Origin: an uncultured Christensenella sp.
GTDB lineage: Bacteria; Bacillota; Clostridia; Christensenellales; Borkfalkiaceae
Assembly: GCA_910577375.1 (NCBI GenBank)
Contig: CAJTLT010000008.1
Location: forward strand, 1-64,000
DNA: 64,000 bases
Direction: 5' to 3'
Of this stretch, positions 57,690 to 64,000 are shown one piece after another (within the stretch, counting starts at the first letter, position 1; the number at the start of each line of letters is the position of its first letter). Below the pieces are notes generated by a model. That model had not been told where the DNA came from and did not search any database. It saw nothing but the letters and a program-made list of their open reading frames with translations. The position numbers and the translations under genes were made by a program.

Positions 57690-58316
57690 TTAAATTATTT
57701 TGCTGTATCCGTAGGAATTTACGACGGCGTCTACCTTTACGTTTGCGCGGCAAAGCGGGCAATCCACGGGAGAATACGAAGAGTAATCGGGCAAATCTTC
57801 CACGCCGAACAGTTTTAAGACAGGAACGTCGCAGGCGAAATTTCCGCCGAACACCGTGGCTACGCCTACGGGCATACCGCCGTAATAGCGGATACCTTCG
57901 ACTACGCTGTTTGCGTCTTTACCCGTGGTTGCGGACGCAGTCAAGAGCATTACGCTTTTATTTTTTACGTACGGAAGAAAGTTATCCCTGAGCAAAAGCT
58001 TGTCGTTCTGGATTTCCGGAGAGATAACGGCAATGTTCTGCCCTTTGTTAATATGCGAGTGCGAAAGGTAGTGCGCGATAAAAGAACCGACCATTTTCAT
58101 TCTGTCGAGCGTAATTATCGTATCGACGGGCGCAGCCATAAATCCGTCGCAGAAAAGCTTTGCCGCCGCCTTTGCGCACACAAGCTCCGATTTGACCTTT
58201 GTCATATCGACGCAGTAATTTACGTGCGAATGTCTGGTTGCAAAGTGACCGGGGATTACCCTTATAGTTACCTCTTTAGTGGCTTTTGAAAACAAATCGT
58301 AAGCTCTTTTTTCCAA
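57690..58316 (-). CDS. phosphoribosyltransferase-fold protein, orotate phosphoribosyltransferase-like
   Basis: 208 residues. The PRPP loop appears as LLTASATTGKDANSVVEGIRYYGG, which keeps TTG but lacks the usual acidic pair before it (EDVVTTG in true OPRTases). The N-terminal RVIPGHFATRHSHVNYCVDM and a C-terminal PVDCPLCRANVKVD with a CPLC pair are particular to this group. It may be a regulator or a PRTase of altered substrate. TTG start with AGGAGG 8 bases upstream. It stands alone between yraN and rplS. Confidence 0.7.
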   Translation of the reverse strand: MEKRAYDLFSKATKEVTIRVIPGHFATRHSHVNYCVDMTKVKSELVCAKAAAKLFCDGFMAAPVDTIITLDRMKMVGSFIAHYLSHSHINKGQNIAVISPEIQNDKLLLRDNFLPYVKNKSVMLLTASATTGKDANSVVEGIRYYGGMPVGVATVFGGNFACDVPVLKLFGVEDLPDYSSYSPVDCPLCRANVKVDAVVNSYGYSKII

Positions 58317-58402
58317 AACTGTTTCCTCCTGATTTTCATAAATTTATCGTGATTTTCTTACAGCGGGTTTTACGGTGCGGGCACAGCCGTTTTTTAACGC
58401 AA

Positions 58403-58807
58403 TCAATAAAACGCGTTTTCTATATGATTGAGCTGACCGCGGAATATTTCTATTATATCGAAACGGACCGTTAAATCTACGTTTTTATTCGATAAAAAGT
58501 AATTTGCCCCCATAATATAACGGCGTTTCCGCTTTGTGTCAACCGCCTCCGACGGCAAGCCGAAGATATCGGAAAGCCTTGTTTTAACTTCTATAAAAGC
58601 GAGCACGTCTTTCTTTTTTGCGATTATATCTATCTCTCCGAACGGCGTTTTATAGTTTTTTGCTATAATCTTCCAGCCGTGAAAAAAAAGATATCTGCGA
58701 GCCTTTTTTTCGCCTTGCGCGCCGAGTTTTTTATTGTGCGGATTTTTTTGTTTGTTTCCGTTTACTGCATCCACTTTTTTACAAAGCTCCTGCGGTGAAC
58801 GGGGCAT
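58403..58807 (-). CDS. yraN: YraN (UPF0102) family nuclease-like protein
   Basis: 134 residues. Restriction-endonuclease-like fold: GEIDIIAKKKDVLAFIEVKTR holds the D...E-x-K core. The N-terminal KLGAQGEKKARRYLFFHGW is the family start. A GTG at 58774 would give 123 residues and keep the family region, so the true start is uncertain. It overlaps rnhB by 46 bp, and the rnhB-yraN order is common. Role unknown; linked to DNA processing. Confidence 0.88.
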   Translation of the reverse strand: MPRSPQELCKKVDAVNGNKQKNPHNKKLGAQGEKKARRYLFFHGWKIIAKNYKTPFGEIDIIAKKKDVLAFIEVKTRLSDIFGLPSEAVDTKRKRRYIMGANYFLSNKNVDLTVRFDIIEIFRGQLNHIENAFY

Positions 58808-59361
58808 ATCCCCGCCTGTTTTATTGCGTTAACGTGCGCAACCGTTCCGTAACCCTTATTTTTTTCGAAAGAATATTGCGGATAAGTTACAGCGTATTCT
58901 TCCATTAATTTATCCCTGTAAACCTTTGCGATTATAGACGCGGCGCCTATGGAATAGCTGAAAGAATCGCCTTTTATTATGTATTTTTGCGGGATATCCG
59001 TATCAAGCGTCATATTGCCGTCCACAAGCACGAAATCGGGCTTTATATCCAAGCTTTCGATTGCGTTTTTCATGCACAGCCTTGTAGCCTGCAAAATGTT
59101 TATTTCGTCTATTATCTGCGGTTCAATGCGGCATATTGCGTAGGCTATAGCCTTTTTCTTTATTTCTTCGGCGAGTTTTTGCCTCTTTTTTTCGGTGAGT
59201 TTTTTGCTGTCGTCAACGCCGTCGATTATATCGTCCACAGGCATAATTACAGCCGCGCAGACCACGGGACCCGCAAGCGGACCTCTGCCTACCTCGTCTA
59301 CGCCGCAAACGTATTTATAACCTTTTTTAATCAAATTGGTTTCGTACCTCAGCTTGTCCAT
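58762..59361 (-). CDS. rnhB: ribonuclease HII
   Basis: 199 residues. It removes misincorporated ribonucleotides and RNA in hybrids. The acidic active site includes GVDEVGRGPLAGPVV and DDSKKLTEKKR, and the last acid is in VDGNM. It overlaps the rbgA stop as TAATG and overlaps yraN. Confidence 0.97.
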   Translation of the reverse strand: MDKLRYETNLIKKGYKYVCGVDEVGRGPLAGPVVCAAVIMPVDDIIDGVDDSKKLTEKKRQKLAEEIKKKAIAYAICRIEPQIIDEINILQATRLCMKNAIESLDIKPDFVLVDGNMTLDTDIPQKYIIKGDSFSYSIGAASIIAKVYRDKLMEEYAVTYPQYSFEKNKGYGTVAHVNAIKQAGICPVHRRSFVKKWMQ

Positions 59362-60215
59362 TAAAACGCCAGCCCCTTAACGTCTTCCGCCGTGTCGAGC
59401 GTTATTCTGCCGAGTTTGCCCTTGCGGAAATCGTCTATAACGGCGCGTTCCGCGCGTTCGTAATCGTATTCTCCGCCCCTTAAAACGAAACCGCGCCTTT
59501 TGCACACCGTTTCAAGCATTTCAAGCGGAGTTCCGCCGTCTACGCCGTAGCGTTCTTCAAGCCGTTTGGGGTATTTTTGGGCAAGTTCGCCGAGAAGGGC
59601 GAGCGCGATATCGTCCATATCGAGGATATCGTCGTTAACGCTGCCGACGTATGCGAGATGTGTTGCAAGATATTGGTTATCGAAAGCGGGGGGCATTGTT
59701 CCGGGGGTATCGAGAAGTTCGAAGCCCTCGCACCTAATCCATTGTTTACCGCGGGTAACGCCCGCCTTATCTCCCGTTTCCGCGCGTTTTGAGCCTGCAA
59801 GCAGATTTATAAGCGTTGATTTGCCCGTATTCGGCACGCCCGCAACCATAAAACGGAAAACCTTTGTCTGCCCCTTTTCAAGCGCGCGGGCACGTTTTTC
59901 CGCAACCAGACTTTCTATTGCCCCCGTGATATCACGCCGCGAAGAGGAATTTACCGCGTTTATTTTAACTGCCGCAGCGCCCTTTTCCTTTATGAGCTTA
60001 ATTAGAAAATCCGCTCTTTCGTCTGCAAGGTCGCCCTTGTTAAGCACGTACAGCACGGGCTTGTTGTTGGCAAGTTTTTTTAATTTCTGATTAAAAGAAG
60101 CTGCGGGGCAGCGCGCGTCGAGAACGAAAACAACTCCGTCTACCAGAGAGAGATGCTGTTCCATCATTCGCATTGCTTTTGTCATATGCCCCGGAAACCA
60201 CTGTATAGTTTTCAT
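59361..60215 (-). CDS. rbgA: ribosome biogenesis GTPase RbgA (YlqF)
   Basis: 284 residues. Circularly permuted GTPase: NKGD comes first, then GVPNTGKSTLINLL and DTPGTMPP. It is needed for the late assembly of the 50S subunit. The N-terminus IQWFPGHMTKAMRMM is typical. It starts 2 bp after trmD, an order seen throughout Firmicutes. Confidence 0.97.
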   Translation of the reverse strand: MKTIQWFPGHMTKAMRMMEQHLSLVDGVVFVLDARCPAASFNQKLKKLANNKPVLYVLNKGDLADERADFLIKLIKEKGAAAVKINAVNSSSRRDITGAIESLVAEKRARALEKGQTKVFRFMVAGVPNTGKSTLINLLAGSKRAETGDKAGVTRGKQWIRCEGFELLDTPGTMPPAFDNQYLATHLAYVGSVNDDILDMDDIALALLGELAQKYPKRLEERYGVDGGTPLEMLETVCKRRGFVLRGGEYDYERAERAVIDDFRKGKLGRITLDTAEDVKGLAF

Positions 60216-60216
60216 A

Positions 60217-60885
60217 TTATTTATCCAAAAGGTCGGGACGGCGGAGAGCGGTTATTTTTTTGCTTTCATTCTCCCGCCATTCGTCGATTTTTTTATGGTC
60301 GCCGGATAAAAGCACTTCCGGCACTTTAAGCCCCATATATTCCGCGGGGCGGGTGTATTGCGGGTATTCCAGACTTCCGCTCGCAAAGCTTTCGTCCACG
60401 AGCGAGCCGTTTGAAATTACTCCCTCGACGTAACGCGCAACACAGTCGCAAACGACCATTGCGGGCAGTTCCCCGCCCGTTAAAACGTAATCGCCGACGG
60501 AAATTTCTTCGTCGATAAAGAGGTCTATAACCCGCTGGTCTATACCCTCGTAATGTCCGCACAAGAGAACGAGATGTTCATAGTTCAAAAGCTCGTAAAC
60601 CTTGCTTTGCCTAAACGTTTCTCCTTTTGGCGAAAGATAAATTCTGCGCGCCCTGTGTTCGGGGTCGACGGTAAGTATTGCCGAACCTATCGGCTGCGGC
60701 ATCATAACCATTCCCGAACCGCCGCCGAAAGGATAATCGTCGCATTTGGAATGCTTGTTTTCGGCGAAAGCGCGGATATTGACGATATCTATTTGCAGCT
60801 TGCCCGCGCCGACCGCTCTGCCTATTATGCTTTCTTTAAGCGGAGCGAACATTTCGGGGAAGAGCGTTAAAACCGTAATTTTCAA
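60217..60885 (-). CDS. trmD: tRNA (guanine-37-N1) methyltransferase
   Basis: 222 residues. Knotted SPOUT fold. VLTLFPEMF at the start, SPKGETFRQSKVYEL, LCGHYEGIDQRVID and SVGDYVLTGGELPAMV are all present. It makes m1G37 to keep the reading frame. It overlaps rimM by 4 bp. Confidence 0.98.
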   Translation of the reverse strand: MKITVLTLFPEMFAPLKESIIGRAVGAGKLQIDIVNIRAFAENKHSKCDDYPFGGGSGMVMMPQPIGSAILTVDPEHRARRIYLSPKGETFRQSKVYELLNYEHLVLLCGHYEGIDQRVIDLFIDEEISVGDYVLTGGELPAMVVCDCVARYVEGVISNGSLVDESFASGSLEYPQYTRPAEYMGLKVPEVLLSGDHKKIDEWRENESKKITALRRPDLLDK

Positions 60886-61379
60886 ACGGAAACTTCCTTA
60901 AATCTTTTTTTATTGACCGTAATTTTTTTGCTTTCCACGTCTACCGTTTCTATCACGCCTTCCGCGGCGGCAAAGCTCAGTTCGCCCTTTGGCGTTTTAA
61001 GTGTGTAAATATCGGTATGCGCGGGGGTGACGGAAATTACCTCACCTATGCTTTCGCCCGAGGACGTAACTACTTCGCAGCCGGTTAAATCGGCGATATA
61101 AAAAGTGCCGTCGGGCAGTTCGGGCATATCGGAGCGCAGAGCTTCGATTTCTTTTCCGCGCAGAAGTTCGGCGGCGTTTCTGTCGAAAACGCCTTTAAGC
61201 GAAAGATATGCGATATCTCCCTGACCGCGGAAACCGAAAATTCCGTATTCCGCGCCGTCTATAAACACGCGTTTGAGCCCTTCCAAATCTTCGGCGCCGT
61301 CGCAGAGAACTTTGATTTTTACTTCGCCGCGGATACCCTGCGGCTTGACTATTAAGGCAACGGTTAATTTATCGTTCAT
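60882..61379 (-). CDS. rimM: 16S rRNA processing protein RimM
   Basis: 165 residues from the ATG at 61379 (a TTG two codons upstream is possible). The N-terminal VALIVKPQGIRGEVKIK and the PRC-barrel C-terminal half (DLTGCEVVTSSGESIGEV) are typical. It helps mature the 30S head. A full terminator sits between khpA and this gene, so the trmD-rbgA part may be expressed less than rpsP-khpA. Confidence 0.95.
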   Translation of the reverse strand: MNDKLTVALIVKPQGIRGEVKIKVLCDGAEDLEGLKRVFIDGAEYGIFGFRGQGDIAYLSLKGVFDRNAAELLRGKEIEALRSDMPELPDGTFYIADLTGCEVVTSSGESIGEVISVTPAHTDIYTLKTPKGELSFAAAEGVIETVDVESKKITVNKKRFKEVSV

Positions 61380-61394
61380 TATCAAAATCCGTTG

Positions 61395-61430
61395 AAAAAT
61401 CGCGCAATGAATACTTGCGCGATTTTTGCT
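61395..61430 (-). terminator. terminator between khpA and rimM
   Basis: A perfect 13-bp stem AAAAATCGCGCAA/TTGCGCGATTTTT (61395-61427, 7-nt loop) begins four bases after the khpA stop. On the minus strand it ends in five T, so it probably attenuates the downstream genes. Confidence 0.8.
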
Positions 61431-61679
61431 TTAAATTTTTTCTTTGATTTCCACCGCACAGCGTTTAGCTCCGCGGGGCGTGGACGCGCCGACAAGCGTT
61501 CTGAGCGCCTTGGCGATTTTGCCCTGCTTGCCTATTACCTTGCCCATATCGCTTGAATCGAGCAATACCGTGACTTCGGTAACGTTTTCTTTTTCTTCAA
61601 CGTTGTATTCGATTGCGCTCTTCTTTTCCGCAAACGTTTCCACAACGTATTTGATTAATTCGAGTATGTTGTTTTCCAT
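61431..61679 (-). CDS. khpA: KH-domain RNA-binding protein KhpA (YlqC)
   Basis: 82 residues from the ATG at 61679 with GGAGGT 7 bases upstream; the open frame to 61727 has no ribosome site. The KH signature is GKVIGKQGKIAKALRTLV. It pairs with KhpB to bind small RNAs and wall-synthesis mRNAs in other Firmicutes. It is in the rpsP-ylqC-rimM order of Bacillus. Confidence 0.96.
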   Translation of the reverse strand: MENNILELIKYVVETFAEKKSAIEYNVEEKENVTEVTVLLDSSDMGKVIGKQGKIAKALRTLVGASTPRGAKRCAVEIKEKI

Positions 61680-61823
61680 ACCGCAACCTCCAAAATTAAA
61701 TAAAAGCGGAAAAACTGCAACACCCAAAAAGCGGACTTTCTGACGGTGAATTTACTTTGCGTAAAATCCCGCACAAAAGTTCGGATTAAAAGATATTGCG
61801 GCGTTATAAGCTTTTACGGCGTA

Positions 61824-62120
61824 TTAGTCTTTCTTTTTCTTGTCGTTGGTTTTGGGCGCGGAAAGCTTTGCGCTCTGTTCCATAGCGCCGACCTTTACGA
61901 GATAGCTTTTAACCGTTTCCGTAGGCTGAACGCCCTTTGCGAGCCATGCCTTTGCCTTTTCAACGTCGATATTGATTTCCGCGGGGGTTTTAAGGGGGTC
62001 TACATAGCCCACTTTATCGATATACTCGCCCGAACGCGCTTTTCTCGAATCGATTACCACTACGCGGTAGAAAGGACTTTTTTTATCGCCCATTCTCGTA
62101 AGTCTCATTTTAACTGCCAT
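61824..62120 (-). CDS. rpsP: 30S ribosomal protein S16
   Basis: 98 residues. MRLTRMGDKKSPFYRVVVIDSR is the family core, with a Lys-rich tail. The ribosome-site context AGGAGAAACAAAAATGGC is identical to that of tuf. A GCACCGC/GCGGTGC hairpin (62223-62239) lies between ffh and this gene. Confidence 0.98.
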   Translation of the reverse strand: MAVKMRLTRMGDKKSPFYRVVVIDSRKARSGEYIDKVGYVDPLKTPAEINIDVEKAKAWLAKGVQPTETVKSYLVKVGAMEQSAKLSAPKTNDKKKKD

Positions 62121-62257
62121 TTTTGTTTCTCCTGTTTATATATAAAAATTTTTATTTTTTGCGTTATTTCAAGCATATGTCGGGGGCAATTTGTTTTTCT
62201 GAGCCCGACGGTATATGCAGAGCACCGCGCCGCGGTGCGGAATATTTATATAAAATA

Positions 62258-63568
62258 TCAGAAAGGCAAGCGCCTTTTACCCGATTTCAGTTGCTTCATC
62301 AACTGTTTGGTTTGGTCGAACTGCTTTAAAAGCTGGTTTATTTCCTGCACGGACGTGCCCGAACCCGCCGCAATTCTCTTCTTCCTAGAAGAGTTGATAA
62401 TCGCGGGCTCTGTGCGCTCCTTTTTAGTCATAGAAAGGATTATCGCCTTTGTGCGTTCCATTTTGCTTTCGTCTATGTCTTCCGCCTTTACCTTGCCGCC
62501 CATACCCGGCATCATTGCAAGGAGAGCCTGTGCGCCGCCCATCTTTTTCATACTTTCGAACTGGACAAGGTAATCTTCCAGAGTAAAAGCGTTTTCAAGC
62601 ATCTTTTTCTGCATTGCCTTTGCCTGTTCTTCGGTAACGGCTTCCTGCGCCTTTTCTATGAGGGTGAGAACATCTCCCATTCCCAAAATTCTTGACGCCA
62701 TTCTGTCCGGATAGAACGGTTCCAAATCGCCGAGTTTTTCTCCGACGCCGATAAACTTAATGGGTTTGCCCGTAACCGCCTTTATCGAAAGGCACGCGCC
62801 GCCGCGGGTATCGCCGTCGAGCTTGGTTAAAATTACGCCCGTTACCTCTAATCTTTCGTTAAAGGTTTTGGCGACGTTTACGGCGACCTGACCCATCATA
62901 CTGTCTACCGTGAGAAGAATTTCGCACACGCTTACGGTTTTTTTGATGTTTTCAAGTTCCTGCATTAACGGTTCGTCTATTTCAAGACGGCCCGCGGTAT
63001 CAATAACCACAGTATCGAAGCCCATCGAGCGGGCGTATTCAACCGCCTCTTTTGCGGTTTTTACGGGGTTTTGCGTACCCTTTTCAAATACTTCCGCGCC
63101 TGCGTTTCTTCCGACGACCTTCAACTGATTGATTGCCGCGGGGCGGTAAATATCGCAACCGACCAAAAGAGGTTTTTTGCCGCTCTTTTTAAGGTTTACG
63201 GCAAGCTTGCCGCACATAGTTGTTTTTCCCGCGCCCTGCAAGCCGCACATCATTATTATTGTGGGGGGCTTGGGAGAAACGTTGAGCTTTTGGTTTGTGG
63301 AGCCCATCAAGGAGATAAGCTCGTCGTTTACTATTTTTATTACCTGCTGCGCGGGATTGAGGCTTTTTAAAATCTCCTGCCCGACAGCCTTTTCCGAAAC
63401 GTCGGAACAGAATTTTTTTGCAACCTGAATATTGACGTCCGCTTCCAAAAGAGCTACGCGCACCTCGCGCATTGCCGTTTTTATTTCAAGCTCGGTCAGT
63501 CTACCGCGTTTTGTCAGCTTTGAAAATATATGGTTTAATCTCTCCGAAAGCGAAGAAAAAGCTCCCAT
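62258..63568 (-). CDS. ffh: signal recognition particle protein Ffh
   Basis: 436 residues. NG GTPase domain with GLQGAGKTTMCGKLA, DTAGR and TKLDGDTRGGA; then the methionine-rich M domain (about 300-436) that binds SRP RNA and signal peptides. It starts directly after the ylxM stop (TAAATG). Standard ylxM-ffh-rpsP order. Confidence 0.98.
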   Translation of the reverse strand: MGAFSSLSERLNHIFSKLTKRGRLTELEIKTAMREVRVALLEADVNIQVAKKFCSDVSEKAVGQEILKSLNPAQQVIKIVNDELISLMGSTNQKLNVSPKPPTIIMMCGLQGAGKTTMCGKLAVNLKKSGKKPLLVGCDIYRPAAINQLKVVGRNAGAEVFEKGTQNPVKTAKEAVEYARSMGFDTVVIDTAGRLEIDEPLMQELENIKKTVSVCEILLTVDSMMGQVAVNVAKTFNERLEVTGVILTKLDGDTRGGACLSIKAVTGKPIKFIGVGEKLGDLEPFYPDRMASRILGMGDVLTLIEKAQEAVTEEQAKAMQKKMLENAFTLEDYLVQFESMKKMGGAQALLAMMPGMGGKVKAEDIDESKMERTKAIILSMTKKERTEPAIINSSRKKRIAAGSGTSVQEINQLLKQFDQTKQLMKQLKSGKRRLPF

Positions 63569-64000
63569 TTAATCTACCTTTAAATCTTGTTTTACAGCAG
63601 CGTTATATATAAACTCAACCTTTTCGGGGGAGGAAAGCGCATTTTGCGTTTCTTCCGAATAGTCTTTTTGCAGGATTTGCGCAAGGCCGTTTATTTCCGC
63701 CGCAAACTCGGGGTGCGCCGTTTTAAAGCTTTCCGCCCATTTACCCGCGGAGGTTTTCATAAACGAAAAATTTAAGCAAAGCCCTTTTACCGCGCGGCGG
63801 AAGCCGAGCTTTTCCTCATATTCTTCAAGCTGCTTTTTGCAGGTTTTAAGGCATTCGGAAACGGCTTGCCGCGATATGCTTTTCTGTTCGGCTATTTCCG
63901 AAAGGCTTAAATCGAGGTTGAAATACAAATCCGTTATTTCCTGCTGTGTGGGCGTTAACAGCCCGCGGTACAAATCCCACAGCGCAATAAAAGAAATTTT
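63569..64000 (-). CDS. ylxM: YlxM/p13 family SRP-associated protein (5' end beyond the window)
   Basis: At least 144 codons, open to the right edge. A helix-turn-helix (LSLSEIAEQKSISRQAVSECLKTCKKQLEEYEEKLGF) typical of the family is present. The family N-terminus begins 10-15 residues before LYRGLLTPTQQEIT, which reads here as FIALWDLYRGLL, so the start codon lies just outside. The C-terminal half (about 75-144) is longer than in Bacillus YlxM. It stimulates the SRP pathway in other Firmicutes. Confidence 0.9.
   Translation of the reverse strand, partial: KISFIALWDLYRGLLTPTQQEITDLYFNLDLSLSEIAEQKSISRQAVSECLKTCKKQLEEYEEKLGFRRAVKGLCLNFSFMKTSAGKWAESFKTAHPEFAAEINGLAQILQKDYSEETQNALSSPEKVEFIYNAAVKQDLKVD

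Noticed and set aside
61746..62573. 275-codon plus-strand open frame across rpsP and the ffh 3' end
   Set aside because: Covers two certain genes in antisense and has no recognisable motif.
1..64000. CRISPR arrays, rRNA, tRNA genes, insertion sequences
   Set aside because: No regularly spaced repeats, no transposase-like frames and no cloverleaf sequences were seen anywhere in the window.

Overview
The window reads as chromosome from an anaerobic, spore-former-related Firmicute (Clostridia), probably from a gut lineage. This is inferred from gene content and order, not from a marker-gene search. Along the minus strand from the right edge the order is ylxM-ffh-rpsP-khpA-rimM-trmD-rbgA-rnhB-yraN, then rplS, yifB/comM, dprA, topA, trmFO, hslV, hslU. 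Further left come yicC-gmk-rpoZ-priA-def-fmt-rsmB-rlmN-rpe-spoVM, and then rpmB, asp23, fakA and recG. These two blocks closely follow the Bacillus subtilis arrangement around yloC-rpmB-recG and ylxM-trmD-topA-clpQY. A 22-codon spoVM, a possible spoIIQ-like M23 peptidase gene and a zinc-binding L28 fit a Clostridia-type genome.

Layout. 1-4.4 kb: two small unknown genes, cysteine synthase, a cysteine desulfurase-like enzyme, a DUF3343 Se/S-carrier-like protein, endonuclease III and a DUF6809-like protein. 4.5-9.5 kb: the str-type operon (rpsL, rpsG, fusA, tuf), with a striking structured element next to tuf. 9.8-24.7 kb: recG, fakA, asp23, rpmB, then the yicC-to-rpe housekeeping run and spoVM. 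24.8-31.1 kb: a nitrilase-like protein, an M1 peptidase lipoprotein, two XRE repressors with twin palindromic operators, CorA with an attenuator-like leader, and envelope proteins. 31.1-31.85 kb: no long gene, but a complete small transcription unit with a near-consensus promoter, four TAACA/TGTTA palindromes, three ribosome-bound micro-ORFs and a terminator. 31.8-34.3 kb: a MocR-type regulator divergent from an ECF S component, followed by a decayed patch holding a hisS fragment and a truncated HTH gene. 34.3-41.5 kb: icd, ddl, a membrane-anchored murF, an alpha/beta hydrolase that probably starts at ATT, rimI-tsaB-tsaE, and ribU under an FMN riboswitch. 41.5-45.7 kb: an AT-rich accessory island of three genes. 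45.7-64 kb: glyA, trxA, hisS, hslUV, trmFO, topA, dprA, yifB, rplS and the trmD-ffh cluster.

The two best candidates for something undescribed are the island and the micro-peptide unit. The island (41548-45644) holds a 983-residue NACHT/STAND-like NTPase fused to an intact HDDC2/YfbR-type HD phosphohydrolase, plus two small membrane proteins; it looks like a defence system. The micro-peptide unit lies at 31195-31842. A 124-nt hairpin ladder with repeated tandem G-A internal loops beside tuf (4391-4514) is the best candidate structured RNA.
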